Below, in pieces: positions 1 through 9,764 of a stretch of DNA of 53,523 bases. Within the stretch, counting starts at the first letter, position 1; each line of letters begins with the position of its first letter. The notes below the pieces were generated by a model. That model saw nothing but the letters and a program-made list of their open reading frames with translations. It searched no databases and was not told the DNA's origin. Source of the DNA: Clostridiales bacterium. GTDB taxonomy: Bacteria > Bacillota > Clostridia > SK-Y3. The stretch is from positions 1 to 53,523 of the forward strand of contig JASGMB010000025.1 in the NCBI GenBank assembly GCA_030156665.1. The letters are read 5' to 3'. The translations under genes were made by a program, and so were the position numbers.

Positions 1-357
1 AATATTATAGGAGCCCATAAATCTTTAATGGAGTTAGAGAATATTCGGATTATAAAAGAAATGAGAAATAATGTGAACCGTGTGGTAAACTGTGAAACAG
101 CAAATTTAGAAAAGACAGTAAAGGCCTCATTAAAGCAAATATATAGTATAGAATTTATACAAAATACTTTAGGATTAAATAAACTTCCGAAAAGTTTGCA
201 AGAGATCGCGAAATTACGATTAGAATTTAAGGAGGCCAGTTTGAAAGAATTAGGTGAAATGTTACATCCTCCTATTGGTAAATCTGGTGTTAATCATCGA
301 TTGAGAAAGTTACAGGCTATTGCGGAGAATTTACAAAACAAAAAAAATGACGTTTAA
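1..357 (+). CDS. whiA: WhiA sporulation/division regulator, C-terminal part
   Basis: Only the last 118 codons are in the window; the reading frame is open from base 1, so the gene starts upstream. The residues [10 protein letters not shown] and the end segment with [11 protein letters not shown] are typical of the WhiA C-terminal helix-turn-helix domain, a DNA-binding protein related to LAGLIDADG endonucleases that is widespread in Gram-positive bacteria. In Clostridia whiA commonly lies just upstream of dnaE, which fits here apart from the HD-GYP gene in between. It ends with TAA. About 250 bases follow in which I see no gene. Confidence 0.93.
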   Translation, partial: NIIGAHKSLMELENIRIIKEMRNNVNRVVNCETANLEKTVKASLKQIYSIEFIQNTLGLNKLPKSLQEIAKLRLEFKEASLKELGEMLHPPIGKSGVNHRLRKLQAIAENLQNKKNDV

Positions 358-605
358 TAGTGGACAAGTATATAGATAACCAATTTACCCCACGCTCCAC
401 TGTTTATTATCTACAATTTGCTTGTAAATATAGGACTTGGGAACTATTTCAAAAAAATCTGAATTTTTAGAAGGATTTTGCTTTCTCTCTATAGAATAAC
501 TATTATGGGATCTAGGAATATTGTGGAAAACTTTCGAATCCTGTAATATTTTAATAAAACTAAAGATTTTGATATTATTTTTTGTCATGGTTTTAGGGGG
601 AACTA

Positions 606-1670
606 ATGAGAAAAATACTGCTTAAGAATGCTCAGAACGGTATGCGATTAGCAAAATCGATATATACAGAAGATGGATTTATTTTGCTAGCTGCTGGTGT
701 TGAACTTAAACAAACATATATCAATCGTTTAGAAGCCTGCAATATATTAGAAATATATGTAGAGGATGAATTCTCTAAAGACATTGTCATTGAAGATGTT
801 ATTAATGATGAAACTCGAAGGCAAGCAAAAATTTTAATTAAAAATATAATGGAGCAGTGTAAGAAGACTTCACAGTTTGATTATGGTCAGGTAAACAGTA
901 TGGTAAATCAAATCATTGATGACTTATTGGAAAATAAAGATATTTTAGTGAATCTTAGTGATATAAGAACAGTAGATAACTATACTTTTGCTCATTCTGT
1001 AAATGTTTGTGTTCTTTCTCTTATTACCGGAATGAAACTTGGCCTTAATCAATTAAAATTGAGGGACTTGGGAATAGGGGTATTATTACACGATATTGGT
1101 AAAATATTGATTCCTGAAGAAATATTAAAGAAACCGTCACAATTGACTGATGACGAATTTGAGGAAATAAAGAAACATACAATATTGGGATATGAAATGT
1201 TAAAAAACACCCCAAACATAAGTGCTTCCTCAGCTTATATTGCTCTTGGGCATCATGAGCGTTATGACGGAACGGGTTATCCTCTTCAAAAAAAAGGTGA
1301 AAATATTCATTTGTTTGCCAGAATTGTGGCTATAGCAGATGTTTATGATGCTTTGACATCAGACAGGGTATATAGAAAAAAGTTAAAAATCCATGAGGTT
1401 ATTGAATATATTGTTACGCTAGGCAGGCAACAATTTGATACAACTGTTATGCAGTGTTTTATAAAAAATATTGCTATATACCCTGTAGGCACCGGTGTTG
1501 TGCTTAGTACGGGTGAAAAAGGAATTATTGTAGATGTCAACAGAGATTTACCCACTAGACCTGTTGTGCGTATCATTTATAATGACGATGGAACAAAAAA
1601 TAATATTTTTAAAGAAATAGATTTGACAAAAAAATTAAATATCATGATTGTCGACACTATTGAAATTTAG
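606..1670 (+). CDS. HD-GYP domain protein, probable cyclic-di-GMP phosphodiesterase
   Basis: A 354-residue cytoplasmic protein with no membrane segment. An N-terminal domain (about 1-60) resembles the one that precedes HD-GYP domains in many clostridial proteins. The HD-GYP domain spans about 120-295: HDIGK near residue 161 supplies metal ligands, and HHERYDGTGYP near 215 contains the GYP motif. Family members hydrolyse the second messenger c-di-GMP, often to GMP, so this is the expected activity rather than a shown one. A short C-terminal extension with YPVGTGVVLSTGEKG (about 295-354) is common in Firmicutes homologues. The start is supported by AGGGGGAACTA just before ATG. A hairpin terminator follows. 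Confidence 0.88.
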   Translation: MRKILLKNAQNGMRLAKSIYTEDGFILLAAGVELKQTYINRLEACNILEIYVEDEFSKDIVIEDVINDETRRQAKILIKNIMEQCKKTSQFDYGQVNSMVNQIIDDLLENKDILVNLSDIRTVDNYTFAHSVNVCVLSLITGMKLGLNQLKLRDLGIGVLLHDIGKILIPEEILKKPSQLTDDEFEEIKKHTILGYEMLKNTPNISASSAYIALGHHERYDGTGYPLQKKGENIHLFARIVAIADVYDALTSDRVYRKKLKIHEVIEYIVTLGRQQFDTTVMQCFIKNIAIYPVGTGVVLSTGEKGIIVDVNRDLPTRPVVRIIYNDDGTKNNIFKEIDLTKKLNIMIVDTIEI

Positions 1671-1675
1671 CCAGG

Positions 1676-1717
1676 AGTGGAAAGCAAAAGACGGATTCGT
1701 TTTTTCTTTCCACTTTT
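1676..1717 (+). terminator. Terminator-like hairpin after the HD-GYP gene
   Basis: AGTGGAAAG at 1676-1684 pairs with CTTTCCACT at 1706-1714, followed by TTTT. It separates the HD-GYP gene from the dnaE promoter. Confidence 0.6.
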
Positions 1718-1742
1718 CACTTTTTGTAAAATACATTATAAT
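1714..1742 (+). promoter_or_regulatory. Putative sigma-A promoter for dnaE
   Basis: TTTTCA, 17 bases, then TATAAT at 1737-1742. The -10 box is perfect and the -35 matches four of six positions. It lies 34 bases before the first ATG with a good ribosome binding site. Confidence 0.5.
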
Positions 1743-1775
1743 AGTGATAGAAAAAGTTTCGGGAAGGCGATATCT

Positions 1776-1799
1776 ATGAAATTACTGACCATGGGGTAA
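1776..1799 (+). other. Seven-codon leader ORF overlapping the dnaE start (TAATG)
   Basis: ATG at 1776 has the best ribosome binding site in the area (GGGAAGG at 1761-1767, 8 bases away). It opens a frame reading MKLLTMG that stops at TAA 1797-1799. This stop overlaps the ATG at 1799 of the long DnaE frame (TAATG), the classic arrangement for termination-reinitiation. The ATG at 1799 has no properly spaced site of its own. The leader is probably the original dnaE start joined by a deletion to the middle of the PHP domain. Confidence 0.5.
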
Positions 1800-4700
1800 T
1801 GTACGGGGTTATTGAATTTTATAAAGAAGCTTTAAATAATGGTATAAAACCTATTCTTGGCTGTGAAGTCTATACAGCTGCACGTTCTCGGCATGATAAG
1901 GTAAATGAGCTAGATGGAAAACAGGGACATCTTGTACTTCTGGCTAAAGATATGACCGGGTATAAAAATCTCATGCATCTTGTATCTGTGGGTTTTACGG
2001 AAGGATTTTATTATAAACCGAGAGTAGATTTCGAAATACTGGAAAAGTATCATGAAGGTCTTATTGCGCTCAGTGCCTGTCTTGGTGGAGATATACCGAG
2101 CGCACTATTAAATGGGGATTATGAGAGAGCAAAAGCACTTGCATATAAATATGTAGACATTTTTGGTGAACAGAATTTTTATTTAGAAGTGCAAGATCAC
2201 GGTATTAAAGAGCAACGTGTTGTCAATCAACAATTAATTAGACTTTCAAAAGAAGTGGGTATTGGGCTGGTTGCAACCAATGACATTCACTATATCAATA
2301 AAGAAGATGCAAAAAATCAAGATATATTAGTATGTATTCAGACAGGAAAAACTGTGGACGAAGAAGACCGGCTAAAATTTGAAACCTCAGAGTTTTATTT
2401 AAAATCACCGGAAGAAATGAGTGAACTTTTTTCTTATATACCAGAAGCTGTAGAAAATACTTGTAAGATTGCACAGCAATGCAACGTTGAATTTGAATTT
2501 GGAAAACTACATTTACCTTCTTATCAAGTCCCGGATGAATACACTCCTTTCGAATATTTGAATATTTTATGTCAACAAGGACTGCGGGAAAGATATCAGG
2601 AAGTAACGCCCCAAATTCAGAAAAAGTTAGATTATGAACTTGAAGTAATTAAAAATATGGGATATGTAGACTATTTTCTTATTGTATGGGATTTTATAAA
2701 GTATGCACGAGACCATAATATTATGGTTGGACCGGGTAGAGGTTCGGCGGCAGGGAGCCTGGTAGCTTATTGTTTGGGTATAACAAACATTGACCCTATC
2801 AAATATAATCTTTTATTTGAACGATTTTTGAATCCTGAACGAATTAGTATGCCGGATATAGATATAGATTTTTGCTATGAACGTAGGCAGGAAGTTATTG
2901 ATTATGTGATAGAAAAGTACGGAAGTGACAGAGTTGCTCAGATCATAACATTTGGAACAATGGCAGCAAGAGCAGCGATTAGAGATGTTGGGAGGGCACT
3001 GAATATTCCCTATGCGGATGTTGATGTTATTGCCAAGCATATTCCATTCGAATTAGGGATGACGATAGATAAAGCGCTAAAAACCAATAGTGAATTAAAT
3101 AAACTCTATGAAAATGATAATCAGATTAAATTGCTAATAGATACAGCAAGAGCGATTGAAGGACTTCCACGTCATGCTTCTACCCATGCAGCAGGAGTGG
3201 TTATTTCTAAAGAGCCTGTATCAACATATGTTCCATTACAAAAAAATGAAGATAGTATTACAACCCAATTTCCTATGGGTACACTGGAAGAATTGGGTCT
3301 TCTAAAAATGGATTTTTTAGGTCTTAGGACATTAACGGTAATTCGAGATACTGTGAATATGATTAAGCAATCCAAAAACATAGAAATTGATATCAATAAC
3401 ATTCGCTTCGATGAGAAACCAGTATTTGATTTACTATGCCAGGGGAATACAGAAGGGATATTCCAGCTTGAAAGTGCAGGAATGAAGCAATTTATAAAAG
3501 AACTTCAGCCACAGTCGTTAGAGGATATTATTGCCGGTATTTCATTGTATAGACCGGGCCCGATGGATCAAATTCCACGTTATATACAGAATAAAAACAA
3601 TCCTGAGGCAATAAAGTATAAGCACCCTCTGCTTGAAAGTATTCTAGATGTAACTTATGGTTGTATTATTTACCAGGAGCAAGTAATGCAAATTGTTCGG
3701 GAACTAGGGGGGTATTCTTTAGGTAGAGCAGACCTTGTAAGACGAGCAATGTCAAAAAAGAAAACGGACGTAATGGAAAAAGAAAAAAATAACTTTATTT
3801 ATGGTATTGTTGATGAAGATGGTAAAATCATTGTACCGGGAGCAATTAGAAATGGTGTAGATGAACAAACAGCAGAAGCAATATTTGATGAGATGATGGA
3901 TTTTGCGAAATATGCATTTAACAAATCTCATGCAGCGGCTTATGCTGTGATTGCATATCAAACGGCATGGTTGAAGTGCTATTATCCTACGGAATTTATG
4001 GCAGCTTTGCTTACAAGCGTATTAGATAACAGTACAAAGATATCACAATATATTCAAGAATGTAAAAGATTAGGAATCAAGCTCTTGCCTCCAGATATTA
4101 ACGAGAGTTATGATGGATTTACTGTATTTGATAATTGCATTAGATTTGGATTAGTAGCCGTCAAAAATGTAGGAAGAAATATTATTAAGGATGTAATTGA
4201 GGAAAGACGGGCGAAAGGACCTTTCAAAAGTTTTAGGGATTTTTGTGAAAGAATGAGTGATAAGGACCTAAATAAGAGGTTAATAGAAAGTCTAATTAAA
4301 TGTGGGGCTTTTGATTGTTTCAAAATATATCGTTCACAGCTGATGGCGGTATATGAAAAAGTTATAGATGGCATAGTACAAAACAAAAAAAGGAATTTAG
4401 ATGGACAAATTTCGCTATTTGGTGACCAGTCGAGTGATATACAGAACATACCAATTGACGACGATTTTCCTTTAATTAATGAATATCCAACAAAAACGCT
4501 GCTATCTATGGAAAAGGAAACTTTGGGAATGTATCTGTCCGGACACCCTTTAGAACCTTATCGGTCACAATTAGAACAGATGACAGATGCCAAGGTTTCA
4601 GATATTTTATCACTAACAGAAGATATGTCGGAGACAAATTTGTCACATAATGCTAATGTATTATATGATGGTGCTGAGGTCACTTTAGGTGGTATTATTG

Positions 4701-5161
4701 CTAATAAAAAGACTAAGATCACAAAGAATAATAGTCTTATGGCTTTTATTACACTGGAAGATTTATTCGGTACAATAGAAGTCATCATATTTCCTAAGAC
4801 GTTGGAGAAATATTCAAATTATATTTTGGAAGATAATATTGTTATAATAAAAGGAAGAATAAGTATAAAAGAAGATGAACAGCCTAAAATATTATGTGAA
4901 GAGATAACACCATTTAATATGACGAATAGAATTAAAAAACTTTATATTAAAATTATGAATGAAAATAATCATTTATTGGATAGAATTGCCCCTATTTTAC
5001 GTTTTTTTAAAGGAGATACTCCTGTATACGTTTATTTTGAAGATACAAATAAGCTTACAATAGCATCCCGAGATATGTGGATAAGTTTAAATGATGTTGT
5101 GATAAATGAATTAAAGAATATTGTAGGTGACGAATGCATAAAAATTGTAGATTGCGGATAG
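1799..5161 (+). CDS. dnaE: DNA polymerase III alpha subunit DnaE, N-terminus missing
   Basis: Replicative DNA polymerase of the DnaE1 type; in Firmicutes it works beside PolC. From ATG 1799 the protein has 1120 residues. It shows the rest of the PHP domain, the palm with PGRGSAAGS near 311 and the catalytic PDIDIDF near 351, KMDFLG near 500, a helix-hairpin-helix region near 782 and an OB-fold near 958-1045. The family normally begins about 30-40 residues earlier with a His-x-His PHP motif. Here the frame upstream reads EITDHGVMYGVI, continuing family-like sequence back to base 1781 with no start codon, and a stop lies at 1748. No HxH-type sequence is found in any + frame upstream. The gene is thus shortened by deletion or misassembly; translation may use the TAATG overlap. 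Confidence 0.9.
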   Translation: MYGVIEFYKEALNNGIKPILGCEVYTAARSRHDKVNELDGKQGHLVLLAKDMTGYKNLMHLVSVGFTEGFYYKPRVDFEILEKYHEGLIALSACLGGDIPSALLNGDYERAKALAYKYVDIFGEQNFYLEVQDHGIKEQRVVNQQLIRLSKEVGIGLVATNDIHYINKEDAKNQDILVCIQTGKTVDEEDRLKFETSEFYLKSPEEMSELFSYIPEAVENTCKIAQQCNVEFEFGKLHLPSYQVPDEYTPFEYLNILCQQGLRERYQEVTPQIQKKLDYELEVIKNMGYVDYFLIVWDFIKYARDHNIMVGPGRGSAAGSLVAYCLGITNIDPIKYNLLFERFLNPERISMPDIDIDFCYERRQEVIDYVIEKYGSDRVAQIITFGTMAARAAIRDVGRALNIPYADVDVIAKHIPFELGMTIDKALKTNSELNKLYENDNQIKLLIDTARAIEGLPRHASTHAAGVVISKEPVSTYVPLQKNEDSITTQFPMGTLEELGLLKMDFLGLRTLTVIRDTVNMIKQSKNIEIDINNIRFDEKPVFDLLCQGNTEGIFQLESAGMKQFIKELQPQSLEDIIAGISLYRPGPMDQIPRYIQNKNNPEAIKYKHPLLESILDVTYGCIIYQEQVMQIVRELGGYSLGRADLVRRAMSKKKTDVMEKEKNNFIYGIVDEDGKIIVPGAIRNGVDEQTAEAIFDEMMDFAKYAFNKSHAAAYAVIAYQTAWLKCYYPTEFMAALLTSVLDNSTKISQYIQECKRLGIKLLPPDINESYDGFTVFDNCIRFGLVAVKNVGRNIIKDVIEERRAKGPFKSFRDFCERMSDKDLNKRLIESLIKCGAFDCFKIYRSQLMAVYEKVIDGIVQNKKRNLDGQISLFGDQSSDIQNIPIDDDFPLINEYPTKTLLSMEKETLGMYLSGHPLEPYRSQLEQMTDAKVSDILSLTEDMSETNLSHNANVLYDGAEVTLGGIIANKKTKITKNNSLMAFITLEDLFGTIEVIIFPKTLEKYSNYILEDNIVIIKGRISIKEDEQPKILCEEITPFNMTNRIKKLYIKIMNENNHLLDRIAPILRFFKGDTPVYVYFEDTNKLTIASRDMWISLNDVVINELKNIVGDECIKIVDCG

Positions 5162-5204
5162 GAGAAAAATAGCTGATAAAGTAGTGAAAATATTAATAAA
5201 TGTA

Positions 5205-5233
5205 TTGATTTTTGTACTAAAATAATATAATAT
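5205..5233 (+). promoter_or_regulatory. Putative promoter for the mtrB homologue
   Basis: TTGATT at 5205-5210, 17 bases, TAATAT at 5228-5233; an overlapping TATAAT at 5226-5231 gives a 15-base spacer. No terminator is visible between dnaE and this point, so read-through is also possible. Confidence 0.4.
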
Positions 5234-5251
5234 TAGTGCGAGGTGTTTTAT

Positions 5252-5485
5252 ATGAATGAAGAATATGGAACTATAGCGGGAGATTATATCATAGTAAAAG
5301 CGGAAGAAAATGGTGTAAATATTATAGGGTTAACAAGGGGAAAGGATACTAAATTTCATCATACTGAAAAACTGGACAAAGGAGAAGTGTATATTGCCCA
5401 GTTTACTGAAAACACATCGGCAATGAAAGTAAGAGGAAGGGCTACTATATATTGTAAACATGGCGTCATTAACGTAGGAGAATAA
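5252..5485 (+). CDS. mtrB: TRAP, trp RNA-binding attenuation protein homologue
   Basis: A 77-residue protein that I recognise as TRAP (MtrB): [20 protein letters not shown] and [18 protein letters not shown] followed by MKVRG match the Bacillus protein closely. In Bacillus TRAP is an 11-subunit ring that, when charged with tryptophan, wraps RNA carrying repeated GAG/UAG triplets and so attenuates the trp operon. The RNA-contact residues Lys37, Lys56 and Arg58 of B. subtilis correspond here to Lys40, Lys59 and Arg61, so binding should be intact. ATG 5252 is preferred over the GTG at 5243 because GAGGTG at 5240-5245 is the ribosome binding site. No trp gene is in the window, so its targets lie elsewhere. 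The C-terminal tail ([12 protein letters not shown]) differs from that of Bacillus. Confidence 0.9.
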   Translation: MNEEYGTIAGDYIIVKAEENGVNIIGLTRGKDTKFHHTEKLDKGEVYIAQFTENTSAMKVRGRATIYCKHGVINVGE

Positions 5486-5530
5486 TATGTTTTCCTGTGC
5501 AGATAGTTTGATAAAAAGGGGCGTGTTGTT

Positions 5531-5728
5531 ATGTGGACTGTAGTTTATATGGCCCAGAGTAAGGAAATTGTTATGAAACTGCAGCAGATACTGGAAAAAG
5601 AGGGATTGTTGGTAAAGATACGACCCATAAGTAAAAATATAGAAAACAATGATACTTATTATGAGGTTCTTGTACCAGAGTCTGAAGTAGAAGAGGCACA
5701 TAGTATTATTATTGATACAGGGTTTTAA
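5531..5728 (+). CDS. Small conserved protein, DUF2007-like
   Basis: A 65-residue protein starting MWTVVYMAQSKEIVMKLQQ, with EVLVPESEVEEAHSII near the end. It resembles the short DUF2007-type proteins (one ferredoxin-like fold) often found just before pfkA in Clostridia; no biochemical role is established as far as I know. ATG 5531 has AAGGGGCG a few bases upstream. It lies 45 bases after mtrB and 89 bases before pfkA and may be co-transcribed with both. Confidence 0.75.
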   Translation: MWTVVYMAQSKEIVMKLQQILEKEGLLVKIRPISKNIENNDTYYEVLVPESEVEEAHSIIIDTGF

Positions 5729-5802
5729 CCCTTTTTTTGAGAAGTTTGTTAATTAATTAAATAATCTAAGTTCTCTATTCATTTTATTAACTAAAATGCT
5801 AA

Positions 5803-6789
<987 letters not shown>

Positions 6790-6790
6790 C

Positions 6791-6831
6791 AAATTTAGAG
6801 TGAAGAGTATAACTTTTCACTCTAAATTTTT
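6791..6831 (+). terminator. Hairpin between pfkA and pyk
   Basis: AAATTTAGAGTGAA at 6791-6804 pairs with TTCACTCTAAATTT, followed by TTTT. It probably reduces but does not abolish read-through into pyk. Confidence 0.7.
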
Positions 6832-6848
6832 GAAAGGAGACGAAAATT

Positions 6849-8603
6849 ATGAGAAAGACAAAAATTGTATGTACGTTAGGACCGGCAACAGATGACCCTG
6901 CTATACTAAAAAAACTCATGGAAAATGGCATGAATGTTGCAAGACTGAATTTTTCTCATGGAGACCATGCAGAACAACGGAAAAGAGTAAATACTTTCAA
7001 GCAGCTGAGAGAAGAATTGCAGCTTCCGATTGCTTTACTTCTTGATACAAAAGGACCGGAAATAAGAATCAAAAAATTTGCTGACAATGCAGTGGAATTG
7101 AAACAGGGACAAAATTTTATTTTAACGACTAGAGAAGTGATAGGAAACAATGAGATAGTGTCTATTACATATGAAGGATTACCGAAAGATGTAAGTGCCG
7201 GTAATCGAATATTAATTGATGATGGATTAATTGAATTAATCGTCATGGAAGTAAATAAGACGGACATAAAATGTGAAGTTAAAAATGGCGGTAAAGTAAG
7301 TAATCATAAAGGTGTAAATGTACCGGGCATTGCAATTAATTTGCCTTACATAAGTGAAAAAGACAAGGAAGACATATTATTTGGCATTGAAAATGATTTT
7401 GAATTTATTGCAGCTTCATTTGTTAGAAATGCCTATGATGTATTAGAAGTTAGAAAACTGCTTGAAAGAAATGGAGGTGCAAACATTCAAATTATTGCTA
7501 AGATTGAAAACAGTCAGGGTGTTGAGAATATAGACGATATTTTAAGAGTTAGTGATGGTATTATGGTTGCAAGAGGGGATATGGGCGTAGAAATTCCTCT
7601 TGAAGACCTTCCTATTATACAAAAGATGCTCATAGAAAAATGTTATAGTGCCGGAAAGCCGGTTATTACTGCAACTCAGATGTTAGATTCTATGATAAGA
7701 AATCCACGTCCCACTCGTGCAGAAACTACAGATATTGCAAATGCAATTTATGATGGAACAAGTGCCATTATGCTTTCCGGAGAAACTTCCATAGGTAAAT
7801 ATCCTATTGAAAGTCTAATCACAATGGCGACAATAGCTAGAAGAACAGAACGTGCTATAGATTACAAAAAAAGATTTGCGATGACTAATTTTAACATGTT
7901 ATCTAATGTTACAAATGCGATTAGTCATGCCACTTGTACAACAGCCCATGACTTGGGTGCGACAGCCATTATTTCTGTAACCAAATCGGGGCATACGGCA
8001 AGAATGGTATCCAAGTTTAGGCCGGCATGTCCCATTATTGCTACTACAATTTCCGAAAAAGTATATAGACAGTTATCGCTTACCTGGGGCGTTTATCCAT
8101 TCATGTCTGAGACGAAGGAAACTACTGACGATTTATTTGACCATGCTGTAGAAAAGGCTGTACAATCGGGTATAGTAAAGAATGGAGATTTGGTGGTTAT
8201 TACAGCTGGTTTGCCGGTGGGTGTAAGTGGTACCACTAACATTTTAAAAGTACATTTAGTTGGGCATGTGTTAGTAGAAGGGAACGGTGTCAATCACTTG
8301 TCAGCTAGTGGCAACTTGTGTGTTGCAAAAAGTGTAGAACAGGCTTTAAGAGAGTTTAACGAAGGAGATATATTGGTTATTTCATCAACCAATAATGATT
8401 TATTACCTATACTAAAGAAGGCAAAAGGTATTATCACAGAAAGAGGTGGAGCCACTTCCCATGCTGCGATTGTTGGCATGACGCTTGATATACCTGTAAT
8501 TACGAATGCGAAGGCAGCCACAGAAATCTTAAAAAGTGGTACTACCGTTACTATGGATAGCTTCAGAGGGTTGGTATACAGCGGGGTGACTAAAGTACTA
8601 TAA
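6849..8603 (+). CDS. pyk: Pyruvate kinase with C-terminal PEP-utiliser domain
   Basis: Transfers the phosphate of phosphoenolpyruvate to ADP in the last step of glycolysis. At 584 residues it is the long Bacillus-type form. The N-terminal barrel starts MRKTKIVCTLGPATDDP and includes ARLNFSHG and MVARGDMGVEIP; the allosteric C-domain follows; and an extra domain near 500-584 carries GGATSHAAIVG. This extra domain resembles the swivelling phosphohistidine domain of PEP synthase and PTS enzyme I and includes the His of TSHA. The start has a GGAGACGAAAATT site. pfkA lies directly upstream. Confidence 0.97.
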   Translation: MRKTKIVCTLGPATDDPAILKKLMENGMNVARLNFSHGDHAEQRKRVNTFKQLREELQLPIALLLDTKGPEIRIKKFADNAVELKQGQNFILTTREVIGNNEIVSITYEGLPKDVSAGNRILIDDGLIELIVMEVNKTDIKCEVKNGGKVSNHKGVNVPGIAINLPYISEKDKEDILFGIENDFEFIAASFVRNAYDVLEVRKLLERNGGANIQIIAKIENSQGVENIDDILRVSDGIMVARGDMGVEIPLEDLPIIQKMLIEKCYSAGKPVITATQMLDSMIRNPRPTRAETTDIANAIYDGTSAIMLSGETSIGKYPIESLITMATIARRTERAIDYKKRFAMTNFNMLSNVTNAISHATCTTAHDLGATAIISVTKSGHTARMVSKFRPACPIIATTISEKVYRQLSLTWGVYPFMSETKETTDDLFDHAVEKAVQSGIVKNGDLVVITAGLPVGVSGTTNILKVHLVGHVLVEGNGVNHLSASGNLCVAKSVEQALREFNEGDILVISSTNNDLLPILKKAKGIITERGGATSHAAIVGMTLDIPVITNAKAATEILKSGTTVTMDSFRGLVYSGVTKVL

Positions 8604-8610
8604 GTATAAT

Positions 8611-8659
8611 TTTGAAGAATATTATGGAAAGAACGTTGATTGGAATAATATTCTTCAAA
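8611..8659 (+). repeat. 15-bp perfect inverted repeat after pyk
   Basis: TTTGAAGAATATTAT at 8611-8625 is repeated exactly as its reverse complement at 8645-8659 around a 19-base loop. There is no T run on the + strand, so it is not a standard terminator; it may be an mRNA end stabiliser or an attenuator before the thioesterase gene. Confidence 0.65.
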
Positions 8660-8695
8660 CAAGTTAAATGCACTCTAACATATGGAGGTTTAAGT

Positions 8696-9121
8696 ATGTA
8701 TATTAATGAGACTAAAATCAAAGTTAGATATGTCGAAACTGATCAGATGGGTATTGTACATCATTCTAACTATTTTGCATGGTTTGAGGTTGGAAGAACA
8801 GAGTTTTTTGAAGAAACCGGATTATCTTATAGAGAAATAGAAGAACAAGGTATATTTTTCCCGCTAATAGAAAGTGCATGTCAGTATAAAGAAGGAGCAA
8901 AATATCAGGATGAGATAATTATAAAAACATGGATACAAGCATTGGGAGGTGTTAGAGCTACTTTTTATTATGAAGTGATAAGAGAAAAGGATTACAAAAC
9001 CTTAGCGACAGGAAAAACAGTGCACGCATTTGTAAATCGTGCGTTTAAACCAATCAATCTTAAAAAAGTTAATCCGAAGGTATGGGAGAAATTAGAGTAT
9101 TTATATAGTTTGGAGGTTTAA
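8696..9121 (+). CDS. Acyl-CoA thioesterase, YbgC/4-hydroxybenzoyl-CoA type
   Basis: A 141-residue hot-dog-fold protein. VRYVETDQMGIVHHSNYFAW near the N-terminus is the family signature; the Asp of TDQMG is the usual catalytic residue. Family members hydrolyse short-chain or aromatic acyl-CoA thioesters; the exact substrate cannot be read from sequence. ATG 8696 is chosen because TATGGAGGTTTAAGT precedes it; an earlier in-frame start would run through the inverted repeat after pyk. It stands alone between pyk and pgsA. Confidence 0.88.
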   Translation: MYINETKIKVRYVETDQMGIVHHSNYFAWFEVGRTEFFEETGLSYREIEEQGIFFPLIESACQYKEGAKYQDEIIIKTWIQALGGVRATFYYEVIREKDYKTLATGKTVHAFVNRAFKPINLKKVNPKVWEKLEYLYSLEV

Positions 9122-9249
9122 AATATTCTGAATTTATTCTATTCTAAATCTTTACTTTATCTTCGGGTATAATATATAATGTAAGATATAAATTTATACA
9201 ATTACACAATATTAATGTATCTTACTATTTTTTTATTTGAGGTGATTAA

Positions 9250-9696
9250 TTGAACATTCCAAATATATTAACACTTATTAGGTTTTTACTCATTCCGGTA
9301 TTTGTTTACTTTTTCTTTTCTAATTTAGAACATAATTACTTAATTTCTGCAACTATTTTTATATTTGCGGGTATCACAGATGTTTTAGATGGATATATTG
9401 CGAGAACATATAATATGGTTACAAAGTGGGGTAAACTATTAGATCCTTTAGCAGATAAAAGTATGCAGCTTACTGTTGTGTTTTGTTTGGCATATAAAAA
9501 GATTATTCCTTTATGGGCGATTTATATTATTTTAATAAAAGAAATTTTAATGGTTATCGGCAGTATAGTACTCTATAGGGATAAAATTGTTGTGAGTTCA
9601 GCAGTTGGAAGTGCAGTTTTTGCTTTTTTGCGGTACAGTTTGCAGTTTACGCAAATTAAATATTCCAATGCTAACTGTGATGCTGAATCGGAATAG
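9250..9696 (+). CDS. pgsA: CDP-alcohol phosphatidyltransferase, PgsA-like, altered C-terminus
   Basis: Phosphatidylglycerophosphate synthase joins CDP-diacylglycerol and glycerol 3-phosphate in the membrane. MNIPNILTLIRFLLIPVFVY forms the first membrane segment; near 43-70 is the family motif with DVLDGYIAR, WGKLLDPLADK and all its aspartates. A TTG start is used with GAGGTG upstream. The protein is only 148 residues, while relatives run to about 175-190. After RDKIVVSS the in-frame end (FTQIKYSNANCDAESE) is polar and unlike the expected last membrane helices. The +1 frame there reads SSWKCSFCFFAVQFAVYAN, which is hydrophobic and more family-like. A frameshift near 9600 is likely, either real or an error. 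If real, function may be impaired. Confidence 0.82.
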   Translation: MNIPNILTLIRFLLIPVFVYFFFSNLEHNYLISATIFIFAGITDVLDGYIARTYNMVTKWGKLLDPLADKSMQLTVVFCLAYKKIIPLWAIYIILIKEILMVIGSIVLYRDKIVVSSAVGSAVFAFLRYSLQFTQIKYSNANCDAESE

Positions 9697-9764
9697 TAAA
9701 AATATATTTGACGATTGTATTGATAGCATAATGAAGATAAAATAAAGGATTATAAAATTAATTC

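Noticed and set aside
385-588. A 67-codon minus-strand frame between whiA and the HD-GYP gene
   Set aside because: No ribosome binding site before its ATG, composition like intergenic DNA, and no recognisable motif.
5150-5195. TAG/GAG triplets after dnaE as a TRAP binding site that would autoregulate mtrB
   Set aside because: Only about four irregularly spaced triplets are present; a functional site usually has many more with 2-3 base spacing.
5330-5701. A 123-codon minus-strand frame across mtrB and the next gene
   Set aside because: It is the reverse strand of two clearly recognisable genes.
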